Assembly: GCA_030148025.1 (NCBI GenBank)
Contig: JASBUG010000043.1
Coordinates: 124,001-188,000, forward strand
Length of the DNA: 64,000 bases
Source: Flavobacteriaceae bacterium
GTDB taxonomy: Bacteria > Bacteroidota > Bacteroidia > Flavobacteriales > Flavobacteriaceae
Direction of reading: 5' to 3'
Each line of letters opens with the position of its first letter. Position 1 is the stretch's first letter. A program made the translations under genes and the position numbers. The notes below the pieces were generated by a model that did not search any database, was not told the origin of the DNA, and worked only from the letters and a program-made list of their open reading frames with translations. Shown here in pieces: positions 37,028-45,639 of this stretch.

Positions 37028-37200
37028 GACCATATACATAACATCAATTAGTATTTGTCACAAACAGCCACTTTTTGGTTCCAAATGGCGAATGAAGAAT
37101 ATAACATCGCCTTTAAAGACAAAATTTCTGCATTGCTGCCTTTTATTTTCAGAGTTTATAATCTCAATGTTAATTCGCTTCAAATTAAAAATCAATCAAC

Positions 37201-38751
37201 ATGAAAACACTTTTTAAAACGTACATTCTTTTATTATGTATTTCAATGAGCACTTTTGCTTGCAACGGACAGTCAATGGTTACAGACTATACTCCTTCTT
37301 TAGAACTTAGTAATAAACTAGACGGCTATATTAATAAAGTCATTAAAGAGCTTAATATTAAGTTTGGAATGGGGATTTCAGTAGTGAATAATAATCAAAT
37401 GGTATTTGAAGGCTACTATGGTTATGCCAATTATGAAAAACAGCTTCCTGTAACAGCTGAAACCAATTTCTACATTGCCTCATCTACAAAATCGTTTACA
37501 GCACTAGCTATGTTACAATTGGAAGAGCAAGGTATTTTAGATCTGGACAGGTCCATAGCATCTTATTTTCCAGAGGCAAATTTTAAACCAGAATTAAATG
37601 CCGATAAAGTGAACTTACGTGACCTTTTATATCATACTTCTGGATTAGAGAACAACAACATTACTTTTAAAACAGCCTACTCGGGTGAGTATACTTACGA
37701 AAGTTTGACTAAAAACTTTATAGATTATACAAGAGTAGACCCTAGATCTGGATATGGCACTTTTAAATACTCCAATTTAGGATATAATATTATTGAATTG
37801 ATATTGGAAAGAGAATTAGGAAAAAGTTGGAAAACTGTAGTAAAAGAGCAAGTTCTTGACCCATTAGGAATGAACAACACCTCAGCAAATATGTCTGATG
37901 TCGATAAATATAAGTGGAAAGATGCACAACCTTACGATGTCATTAATGCAGAAGGTGACTTAAGTGCATTAGAGCTTAAAAAACAAGATCGCATCATGCA
38001 TGCAGCCGGTGGTCTTATTTCTACACCAAGAGATATGTCTAAATTTTTATTAGCACAATTAAACGATGGAAAGTTAAATAGAAAGCAAGTTTTTCCAAAA
38101 GACGTAATAGAATTTAGTCAGCAACCACATGCAAAACAAGATCGTACCTTTTTCGGGTTAAAACGATATGCTTACGGTTATGGATGGAATATAGCTAAAA
38201 CACCACACGGTGATACCTTAATACACCATTATGGTGGTTTCCCTGGAACTCATGCCAAGGTTTCCTTTATGCCAGAACACCATGTAGGTCTTTCGATTTT
38301 TGCTAATAGTGGAAATATTGGTTTAATAGCTACAGGATTGATTGAAGGGTATATTTACGATTATTATGCTGGTCGTAAAGATCTCGAAGAATATTACGAT
38401 ACTAAACTACAAGAATATAAAAACAGGATTGTAAAAGGAACTGAGAAAAACGTTTTAGATAAAGAAAAGCGTGCTAAGAGAGCATGGAACCTTGATCTAC
38501 CTTTAAAAGAATATGCTGGAACTTATCATAGTAACTCCTTAGGCACTTTTAAACTTACTATTAAAAATGGTAAGCCAGTTGCATCTATGGGAATATTAGA
38601 AAGCCCTCCTGCTGAACCTTTTACTGAAAAGAACAGTTTTCGTTTTGAACTTATTCCAGGTAGCGGAATGGCAGCTGTTTTTAAAACAGAAAACGGAAAA
38701 GTAGTGAGTTTAAATATGGCTGGATTAACATTTAAAAGGCAAGCACCTTAA
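37201..38751 (+). CDS. Serine hydrolase, class C beta-lactamase-like, lipoprotein
   Basis: The protein has 516 residues. A lipoprotein-type signal ends STFAC (Cys21). The penicillin-binding fold shows SxxK as SSTK (Ser94, Lys97), the YxN motif in FKYSNLGYN, and HYGGFPG as the KTG-like third box. A C-terminal domain of about 110 residues (NLDLPLKEYAGTYHSNSLG) is the DUF3471-like beta domain common in these enzymes. It likely acts as an esterase, DD-peptidase or D-aminopeptidase in the envelope; true beta-lactamase activity is uncertain. It stands alone between two LytS/LytTR operons and may be a target of the left one. Confidence 0.92.
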   Translation: MKTLFKTYILLLCISMSTFACNGQSMVTDYTPSLELSNKLDGYINKVIKELNIKFGMGISVVNNNQMVFEGYYGYANYEKQLPVTAETNFYIASSTKSFTALAMLQLEEQGILDLDRSIASYFPEANFKPELNADKVNLRDLLYHTSGLENNNITFKTAYSGEYTYESLTKNFIDYTRVDPRSGYGTFKYSNLGYNIIELILERELGKSWKTVVKEQVLDPLGMNNTSANMSDVDKYKWKDAQPYDVINAEGDLSALELKKQDRIMHAAGGLISTPRDMSKFLLAQLNDGKLNRKQVFPKDVIEFSQQPHAKQDRTFFGLKRYAYGYGWNIAKTPHGDTLIHHYGGFPGTHAKVSFMPEHHVGLSIFANSGNIGLIATGLIEGYIYDYYAGRKDLEEYYDTKLQEYKNRIVKGTEKNVLDKEKRAKRAWNLDLPLKEYAGTYHSNSLGTFKLTIKNGKPVASMGILESPPAEPFTEKNSFRFELIPGSGMAAVFKTENGKVVSLNMAGLTFKRQAP

Positions 38752-38776
38752 AAATAACCGTACCGTAACAAATTAC

Positions 38777-38806
38777 AAAAGCCTTATTCGTTTGAATAAG
38801 GCTTTT
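38777..38806 (+). terminator. Terminator after the serine hydrolase gene
   Basis: A 13-base-pair stem AAAAGCCTTATTC/GAATAAGGCTTTT with loop GTTT, 25 bases past the stop codon. Confidence 0.9.
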
Positions 38807-38981
38807 CATTTCTAATAATCATTAATGTACTTCTTGATATACGAACATTAATTTCTGTTAAAAAATATCAACTTGCTATTTTTAAAAAACTCACAAAACA
38901 AAAAATTAACCATCAGAAAAACAACAACATACAGTAACAAAAAGCAATCAATTCAGTCTTAAAGAAAAATCATAAATCAAA

Positions 38982-39635
38982 ATGAGCAATTTCAATCAAA
39001 AAAGAACAGTAAGCATTTTAAGAATCTCATACCTTCTTTGGGCTTTAACAGGTATGTTTAGTATTATTTATATTCCATCTACTTTAATAGACTACGGTGA
39101 TATGAGTGCAACCTATAACAACATTATTACCAATGAAACATTATTTAGACTAGGAATCACTTTAAGATTAGTAGTACAACTCTTTTTTATTATCATACCA
39201 CTTTTGTTGTATAAACTTTTTGAAAACACTAATAGAGATCAAGCTATATTAATGGTTGTATTAGCATTAGTAAGTGTTCCTATAACCATGTATAACGAAA
39301 TAAACCAAATCGCCATTTTAAATTTGTCTGGACAAGAAGACTTAATAGCTCAAAGTATTAACGACTATGATAGTATAACCTCTATATCTATGATTTTTTG
39401 GGGACTTTGGTTATTTCCTTTAGCCAATTTAACTCATGAATCTAAGCTATTCCCTAAAGTTATAATGATATTGCTTTATCTAGCTGGAATAGGTTATTTA
39501 CTAGCATCACTTATAGACATTTTATTCCCACAAGCAAACAACCTATTAATTTATTTTGAAGTATTAACTATGGGTGAACTGCTCTTTATAATATGGTTTG
39601 TATTTCTTGGCGTGAAAAGATCAAATAAAGAATAG
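38982..39635 (+). CDS. DUF4386 family membrane protein
   Basis: The protein has 217 residues with about six membrane helices. It begins with RTVSILRISYLLWALTGMF, then has the conserved ETLFRLGITLRLVVQLFF region and a later FWGLWLFPLANLTHES segment. These place it in the DUF4386 group of bacterial membrane proteins, whose function is unknown. Such genes often sit beside regulators. It is convergent with, and ends three bases from, the second LytTR regulator gene. Confidence 0.85.
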   Translation: MSNFNQKRTVSILRISYLLWALTGMFSIIYIPSTLIDYGDMSATYNNIITNETLFRLGITLRLVVQLFFIIIPLLLYKLFENTNRDQAILMVVLALVSVPITMYNEINQIAILNLSGQEDLIAQSINDYDSITSISMIFWGLWLFPLANLTHESKLFPKVIMILLYLAGIGYLLASLIDILFPQANNLLIYFEVLTMGELLFIIWFVFLGVKRSNKE

Positions 39636-39638
39636 GTG

Positions 39639-40349
39639 TTACTTTTCCTTTAAGTAATTTTTTATAAACTCTTCTTTAAATGCACGACCAATAGGTACAA
39701 CGTAATCATTTTTTAAATACACTTGGTTCGCAGACACCTTTTCTAAATAAGTGATATTAATAATGTGCGATTTATGTATTTGACAAAATGTATTATCTAA
39801 TTTTTGAAGCCATTTTTTTAGAGCATCTGAACTTAAATATGTTTTCTGTGAAGTTACTATTTCGGTATAATCTGAATCAGATTTTATATATATGATATTA
39901 CTTGCGTTTACTTTAAATAATTCGTATCCAGATTTTATAAAAAACACCTCATCTAAAACTTGTTTTTTATTATCATTAATTTGTTTAGCTTTATTTGATA
40001 ACCCAGCACTTTTTGAAACAGCCTGGACAAAACGTTGAAATGAGAATGGTTTTAAAAGATAGTCAACCACATTATATTCATAACTTTCAATAGCATAATC
40101 TGAAAAGGCAGTGGTAAGAATGATTTGAGGTGATTTTTTTAAGGTTTTTAAAAAATCCATCCCAGATATTTTAGGTAAATGAATATCAAGAAATATAATG
40201 TCAACACTATTACTCTGTAAATAAGGAATTGCATCAATTGCATTATTAAAAGTAGCTTTTAGCTCCAAAGAACCAATATCCTGAATGTATTTTTGTAAAA
40301 TACGTTGCGCAGGAGGTTGGTCTTCAATAATGATGCAAGCTCTTAACAT
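39639..40349 (-). CDS. LytTR-family response regulator
   Basis: The protein has 236 residues with the same domain order as the regulator at 35205. The receiver has Asp55 in FLDIHLPKISG, TTAFSDYAIESYEYN and LLKPFSFQRF. The LytTR domain has FIKSGYELFKVNASNIIYI, HKSHIINITYLEKV and YVVPIGRAF. It starts one base after its kinase gene ends, forming a two-gene operon. The two LytTR proteins look like paralogues that have clearly diverged. Confidence 0.95.
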   Translation of the reverse strand: MLRACIIIEDQPPAQRILQKYIQDIGSLELKATFNNAIDAIPYLQSNSVDIIFLDIHLPKISGMDFLKTLKKSPQIILTTAFSDYAIESYEYNVVDYLLKPFSFQRFVQAVSKSAGLSNKAKQINDNKKQVLDEVFFIKSGYELFKVNASNIIYIKSDSDYTEIVTSQKTYLSSDALKKWLQKLDNTFCQIHKSHIINITYLEKVSANQVYLKNDYVVPIGRAFKEEFIKNYLKEK

Positions 40350-40350
40350 A

Positions 40351-41367
40351 TTACTTCTTAGTTTTTAATTGTAATGATAGCGCTACTTCGTACTGGTTGT
40401 TACCAGTATTTATAGTTAATGTATGACAATTAGGATATAATAATTTTAAGCGTTTTTTTACATTATCTAAACCAATTCCTCTTGAAAGATTTTGATTATT
40501 AGCAACATCTAAAAAACTATTTGTGCAGCTAAAATTTAACAATCCATCTTCATCAACTGTAATTTTAATGTCAATTGTAATATCTGAACTTTGACTAGCA
40601 GTACTGTGTTTGAAAGCGTTTTCAATAAATACATTCAAGATTAAAGGGGCTACAACAAAATTATCTGAAGTAACTTCAGAATTAAAGGATACAGATCCTC
40701 TGTTTTCAACCTGTAATTCATTTAAAGCGGTAAAGTGTTTTAAGTGCTCAATTTCTTTTGACAATGGGACAAAATCCTCTTTACAATCGTATAACATATA
40801 TCTTAAAACCGAAGACAATTCTAAAATAATTGACGGTGTTTTAGAAGATTGTTCAATAGCATAAGAATACAAATTGTTTAAGTTGTTAAATAGAAAATGA
40901 GGATTAATCTGAGACTTTAAAAAGCGCAATTCACTTTCCTTGATGTTAGATTGTAAACTCTCAACTTGTTGCTGCTTATGTAAAGCATCCCAAGCAAATT
41001 TAAAGCCAACCATCACCAAAACTATTGGCAAAATATCCAGTAATGTATAAAATACGTTTGAAACATGTTCTGCTCGTTCATCATTAAAGAAAAGCTTCTC
41101 CAAAATAAGTTCTTCAACTAGATAAGCTACAATGAAAAGCGCTAAAAGAATAAAACTAAATAGTAAATACTTCTTTTTGTATAAAAATCTAGGAATTAAA
41201 AGATAGTTTATTACAAATGCCAAAGAAGCATAAAAGGTGAAAAACACCACTTGCGATAAACTAAATGAACTATGTCTGTCAAAAGACTTTATTACAAAAA
41301 GCACGGTAAGCACAAGTGCTTGAAATACAAATTCTTTGGTATGCCTTTGTAGCTTCGACATTTTCAT
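40351..41367 (-). CDS. LytS/YehU-type sensor histidine kinase
   Basis: The protein has 338 residues with four N-terminal membrane helices (about 12-132). The His_kinase domain has LRFLKSQINPHFLFNNLNNL with His157. The HATPase_c domain has APLILNVFIENAFKHST and RGIGLDNVKKRLKLLYP. M1 at 41367 is chosen; M3 is the alternative. The -7 box TAAATTTG lies four bases before the ATG, as in the other two sensor-kinase operons here. A TonB-dependent receptor gene diverges from it. Confidence 0.94.
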   Translation of the reverse strand: MKMSKLQRHTKEFVFQALVLTVLFVIKSFDRHSSFSLSQVVFFTFYASLAFVINYLLIPRFLYKKKYLLFSFILLALFIVAYLVEELILEKLFFNDERAEHVSNVFYTLLDILPIVLVMVGFKFAWDALHKQQQVESLQSNIKESELRFLKSQINPHFLFNNLNNLYSYAIEQSSKTPSIILELSSVLRYMLYDCKEDFVPLSKEIEHLKHFTALNELQVENRGSVSFNSEVTSDNFVVAPLILNVFIENAFKHSTASQSSDITIDIKITVDEDGLLNFSCTNSFLDVANNQNLSRGIGLDNVKKRLKLLYPNCHTLTINTGNNQYEVALSLQLKTKK

Positions 41368-41371
41368 GGTT

Positions 41372-41379
41372 CAAATTTA
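41372..41379 (-). promoter_or_regulatory. -7 box of the second LytS/LytTR operon
   Basis: The minus strand reads TAAATTTG, a full TAnnTTTG match, followed by AACC and the ATG. The spacing is the same as at 37020 and 1572. Confidence 0.5.
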
Positions 41380-41556
41380 CGCCATAGTAATTAAATATCT
41401 CATTTTTATCTGTTAACGGCAATAGTACACTACTAATCAACTTGTTTTTAAGTGTGAAGCTAATAAGTGTTGTTCGAAGGTTTTGTTAGGTTGTTTGCAG
41501 AAAAGTTTTTTTGCTCTTCATTAACTAAAAGACATTTGTGGTAATAAAATATTACT

Positions 41557-43935
41557 ATGAAAATGAAACGATTTTGTCTAGCAGTTACGTTTGTTCTTAT
41601 ATCAATTACCACTATAAGTGCTCAAAACAAAGAGTTAAAGATAATAGGAACTATTCTTGAAGCTGGGAATAATTTACCTGTTGAATTTGCAACGGTATTA
41701 ATTGCAGATGCAAACACTAAAAAAGCAATTACAGGAACTACTTCAACTGAAAAAGGAGCTTTTAAGGTTACTACCGCAGCGAAAGATTTTTATATAGAAA
41801 TAAGCTTTATTGGTTTTAAAACAAAAACTATTGAAGAGTTTACAATTTCAAAAAACACAATCGATCTAGGGAATATTATACTATCAGAAGACTCGGCACA
41901 ATTAGATGAAGTTGTTGTGAGGGCCGAAAAATCGCAAACAGTGTTTAAGCTTGATAAACGAGTGTTTAATGTTGGCACAGACCTAAGTAGTACTGGTGCT
42001 AGCGCCTTAGAAGTATTAAACAACGTACCGTCAGTAAATGTGAATATTGAAGGAGCCATAAGTTTACGTGGTAGTGAAGGAGTTCAAATTCTTATTAATG
42101 GGAAACCTTCAGTATTGGCTAGAGAAGAAGGAAATGCGTTAGGAAGTATTACTGCAGATATGATAGAAAGTATTGAGGTAATTACAAATCCTTCGGCAAA
42201 GTATGAAGCGTCAGGAACATCAGGAATCATAAATATTATTATGAAAAAATCTGAAAAGCGCGGACTCAATGGAGGAATTACTTTAAACACAGGAATACCT
42301 AACAATCATAGTGTTGGGCTAAGTTTGAATAGGCGTACCGAAAAGTTCAATCTGTTTAGTCAAATAGGTTATGGTAAACGAACTTTTCCAAGAGAAAGTA
42401 ACTCTTTAAGTTTAAATAAAGCTACAGGAACAACATTGACTACAACTGGTGATAGTGATAAAAATGAAGAATTCTTTAATTTAATTTTAGGAACAGATTA
42501 TCATATTAATGACCTAAACGTTATTACCTTATCTGGTAACTACGCTTTTGAAAATGAAGATGAAGATGCTATACAAGATTATCACTTTTTAGATAACAAT
42601 AATACTGTTACAGATTCATGGAGAAGAGAGGAAGTTACCACAGCAACGAATCCAAAATGGCAATATGAGTTGCAGTATAAAAAAGATTTTGAAGATCAAA
42701 AAGATCGTAATTTAATGTTTAGTGCTTTAGGGAGTTCATTTGGAAAAGACAAAACATCAAACTTCACTGATATGACTATTTCTGGAGTAAATAATGATGC
42801 ACAACAGATAGCACAAACTGAATTTAAAGAAAACGAATACACTTTTAAGTTAGATTATACGCATCCTTTTTCTGAAATATATACACTTGAAACAGGAGCT
42901 CAATATGTTATAGATGATGTGTCTAATGACTATGTTGTGAGTGATTTTATAAATGGTGCTTGGGAGGTAAATCAAAATTTTAGCAATGTTTTCGATTATA
43001 ATCAAGATGTTCTTGGTGCTTACGGAACCTTTGCGTACGAAGGAGCTAAGTTTGGAATAAAAGCAGGATTGCGACTAGAGCATACCATTTTAAAAACGTT
43101 CCTGCAAAACACAAATGAGAGAAATGACAGGAAATACACAGACCTATTTCCAAGTGTACATACATCATATAAACTAACCGAAGATTTCTCGTTACAAGCT
43201 GGATATTCAAGACGAATTTTTAGACCACGACTTTGGGATTTAAATCCGTTCGTATCATTTAGAGATAATTTCAACCTATCTACTGGTAACCCAAACCTAG
43301 ATCCAGAGTATACAGATTCGTATGAGATTACAAGTATTTTAAAGTTTGAAAATGGTTCATTAAATTTTGGAGTGTTTTATAGAGATACTGACGATGTTAT
43401 AGAAGATATTATCACGTTTGATAATAATGTTACTACATCAAAACCAGAAAATGTAGGAACAAATAAAGCTACAGGAATTGAAGTAAACACAAAATACTCT
43501 CCAACCAACTGGATAACCCTAACTGCCGATTTTAATTACAACTATTTTAATCGTCAAGGGCAGTTTAAATCGATGAATTTCGACTTTACAGGAAACCAAT
43601 GGTCATCTCGTATGACAAGTAAATTAAAACTTCCAGCTGATTTTACAGTTGAATTAACAGGAAACTATAGATCAAAGTATAAAGATATCCAAAGTACAAT
43701 AGATGATAATTTATTCATGGATCTAGGTGTACGTAAAAAGATGTTTAAAGGAAAACTAAATGCAAATTTAAGTGTTCGTGATGTCTTTGCTTCTCGTAGA
43801 CGACAGTCTGCTACAAATCAGGTAAATTTTTATAGATCTTCTCATAGCCAGAGAGGGCGATTCGTAACTTTTGGAATTAGTTTCGGCTTTGGTAAAGGTG
43901 AAGCCATGGAATTTTCAGGTGAAAAACATTTTTAA
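41557..43935 (+). CDS. TonB-dependent receptor / outer membrane beta-barrel protein
   Basis: The protein has 792 residues with a signal peptide ending TISAQ. Residues about 25-110 are a carboxypeptidase-regulatory-like domain (EFATVLIADANTKKAITGTT). A plug domain follows (VVVRAEKSQTVFKLDKRVF, GVQILINGKPSVLAREEGN, IEVITNPSAKYEASGTSGI). The rest (about 230-792) is an outer-membrane barrel of the OMP_b-brl_3 type, ending in Phe. No clear TonB box is seen before the plug. The substrate is unknown. It lies next to the second LytS/LytTR operon and 46 bases ahead of the YceI gene, which suggests joint expression. Confidence 0.93.
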   Translation: MKMKRFCLAVTFVLISITTISAQNKELKIIGTILEAGNNLPVEFATVLIADANTKKAITGTTSTEKGAFKVTTAAKDFYIEISFIGFKTKTIEEFTISKNTIDLGNIILSEDSAQLDEVVVRAEKSQTVFKLDKRVFNVGTDLSSTGASALEVLNNVPSVNVNIEGAISLRGSEGVQILINGKPSVLAREEGNALGSITADMIESIEVITNPSAKYEASGTSGIINIIMKKSEKRGLNGGITLNTGIPNNHSVGLSLNRRTEKFNLFSQIGYGKRTFPRESNSLSLNKATGTTLTTTGDSDKNEEFFNLILGTDYHINDLNVITLSGNYAFENEDEDAIQDYHFLDNNNTVTDSWRREEVTTATNPKWQYELQYKKDFEDQKDRNLMFSALGSSFGKDKTSNFTDMTISGVNNDAQQIAQTEFKENEYTFKLDYTHPFSEIYTLETGAQYVIDDVSNDYVVSDFINGAWEVNQNFSNVFDYNQDVLGAYGTFAYEGAKFGIKAGLRLEHTILKTFLQNTNERNDRKYTDLFPSVHTSYKLTEDFSLQAGYSRRIFRPRLWDLNPFVSFRDNFNLSTGNPNLDPEYTDSYEITSILKFENGSLNFGVFYRDTDDVIEDIITFDNNVTTSKPENVGTNKATGIEVNTKYSPTNWITLTADFNYNYFNRQGQFKSMNFDFTGNQWSSRMTSKLKLPADFTVELTGNYRSKYKDIQSTIDDNLFMDLGVRKKMFKGKLNANLSVRDVFASRRRQSATNQVNFYRSSHSQRGRFVTFGISFGFGKGEAMEFSGEKHF

Positions 43936-43981
43936 AAAAAATTTAAGCACTAAAAGATCATCAAACTTAAAAATTATAAAC

Positions 43982-44653
43982 ATGAAACAACAAAATTTAA
44001 AATTAACAGTAGTTTGCATACTACTATTTACAATAATAGCTTGTAAAAACAACACAACACAAGAAACAAATATAACTCAAAAGGCTAAGGCTTCTGAAAG
44101 CATTGACTATAATGGTAAAAAAGAAATTAATATAACTGAAAGTGATATACTTTGGAAAGGCTACAAGTTATTTGGGCATCATAGTGGAAATATAGATTTA
44201 AAAGAAGGTTATCTCGTTTTTAAAAACGGAGAGCTAACAGGCGGATCCTTTATTACAAACATGGAGTCTATTAAAGTCGCAGAATTAATGGATGATGGTG
44301 ATGAGGAGGAAGAAGAAGAGGATGATGGCGGTGATGATAAAGCTGATCTAGCAGGTCATTTAAAGAATAGCGACTTCTTTGACACACAAACCTACCCTGA
44401 AGCTAGTTTTAAAATAACTACTGCCAAAAAAACAAATAATCTTTTTAATATAACTGGAACAATGACTATTAAAGATCAATCTCATGAAATTTCATTTCCA
44501 GCCCAGATTATCAATAATATCCTAAAGGCTAATATATCTATAGATCGTACTCTATTTGGTGTTAAATATGGCTCAGGATCATTTTTCGATAATCTAGGCG
44601 ATAATGTTATTAAGGATAAATTTGATCTAATAATATCATTAAAGATGAAATAG
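43982..44653 (+). CDS. YceI family lipoprotein
   Basis: The protein has 223 residues from the ATG at 43982, chosen because it directly begins a lipoprotein signal (FTIIACK, Cys about 21). The frame runs open 37 codons further upstream into the receptor gene. The YceI lipocalin-like beta-barrel covers about residues 52-220. It includes ILWKGYKLFGHHSGNIDLKE, KNSDFFDTQTYPEASFKITT, ITGTMTIKDQSHEISFPAQI and IDRTLFGVKYGSGSFFDN. Between strands lies an acidic run of about 16 residues rich in Asp and Glu (residues about 103-118), which could bind divalent metal. YceI proteins bind isoprenoid-type lipids in known structures. A terminator follows. Confidence 0.93.
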   Translation: MKQQNLKLTVVCILLFTIIACKNNTTQETNITQKAKASESIDYNGKKEINITESDILWKGYKLFGHHSGNIDLKEGYLVFKNGELTGGSFITNMESIKVAELMDDGDEEEEEEDDGGDDKADLAGHLKNSDFFDTQTYPEASFKITTAKKTNNLFNITGTMTIKDQSHEISFPAQIINNILKANISIDRTLFGVKYGSGSFFDNLGDNVIKDKFDLIISLKMK

Positions 44654-44677
44654 TAAAAAACGTTAACTGAATTAGTA

Positions 44678-44722
44678 AAAACCCTTATCCGGATGTGTTT
44701 AAGACACATCGTATAAGGGTTT
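44678..44722. terminator. Terminator after the YceI gene
   Basis: Outer stem AAACCCTTAT/ATAAGGGTTT with an inner GATGTGT/ACACATC stem. The plus strand then has TGTTTTT. Confidence 0.85.
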
Positions 44723-44808
44723 GTTTTTGGCACTTATTTAGTAGTTTTTATGTTTACATGTGAAACATTTTACTTAAAAACACATCCTTAAAGTAAATTA
44801 TTTACAGT

Positions 44809-45591
44809 TTGGAAATAAAAAAGCGTTTAGACTTTTGGGATAATATGGAGTTCTTGCAAGTAAATAGCTCAAAGCACGAATTCCCAATGCATTACCATGA
44901 CACCTATTGTATTTCGATAGTAGAAGAAGGCTTTTTTGGTGAAAATAATGTAATTGCTCCTGCAGGTTCACTTATTATTTCGCATCCTTTTGAAGTGCAT
45001 CAAAACAATTTAGTTGGCAATTCTACATACAGTCTAACAAGCTTTTATATAAACCCTTCTCTATGGAAATACCTTAGCAATGATGCTGTTTCATTCGAGA
45101 ACAAGGTTATTTGCGATTATAAACTATATAGCTTGTTCAAAGCCATTGTAGCTAAAATAAATACTAGCTCAACCCAAGTAATACAACAAAATTTACAGCA
45201 TTCCATTTTTAAACTCGCAACAACTCATGGCAGTTATAAGCCTTTTCACTCTTTAGAAAAATCTAATGATATAGATGAGATAAAACAGTTTATAGATCAG
45301 GAAATATCAAATAAACTATCACTAGACACCTTATCAAAAACTATAGGAATGACCAAGTTTCAATTTACAAGGTGGTTTAAAAAACAGGTAGGTATTTCAC
45401 CTTTTGAGTACATTCTTTTGCAAAAAACAGAAAAGGCAAAAAAATTAATTCTTAACGATGTTTCTTTAGTACACATAGCTCTAGATCTAGGATTCTATGA
45501 TCAAAGCCACTTTTCAAACTATTTTAAAAAGTACGTTGGCGTTAGTCCTATGACATATAAGAATCATTGCAATATTTTCCAAGAAAAGTAA
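44809..45591 (+). CDS. AraC family transcriptional regulator
   Basis: The protein has 260 residues. The N-terminal cupin (AraC_binding) domain has HEFPMHYHDTYCISIVEEG and PAGSLIISHPFEVHQN. The C-terminal HTH_18 domain (about residues 160-258) has the double helix-turn-helix LDTLSKTIGMTKFQFTRWF and LVHIALDLGFYDQSHFSNYF, ending KKYVGVSPMTYK. The start is TTG at 44809; the in-frame ATG at 44845 would still keep the whole cupin and is the alternative. It lies between the YceI and S41 protease genes. The inducer is unknown, perhaps an arabinose-like or other small ligand bound in the cupin. Confidence 0.92.
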   Translation: MEIKKRLDFWDNMEFLQVNSSKHEFPMHYHDTYCISIVEEGFFGENNVIAPAGSLIISHPFEVHQNNLVGNSTYSLTSFYINPSLWKYLSNDAVSFENKVICDYKLYSLFKAIVAKINTSSTQVIQQNLQHSIFKLATTHGSYKPFHSLEKSNDIDEIKQFIDQEISNKLSLDTLSKTIGMTKFQFTRWFKKQVGISPFEYILLQKTEKAKKLILNDVSLVHIALDLGFYDQSHFSNYFKKYVGVSPMTYKNHCNIFQEK

Positions 45592-45639
45592 TTTTTCTAG
45601 TGGTAAACTTGTAGCTCATTAATTTAAAACCCACACATA

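Noticed and set aside
43871-43981. Upstream extension of the YceI reading frame
   Set aside because: It overlaps the end of the receptor gene, and the lipoprotein signal begins at 43982.
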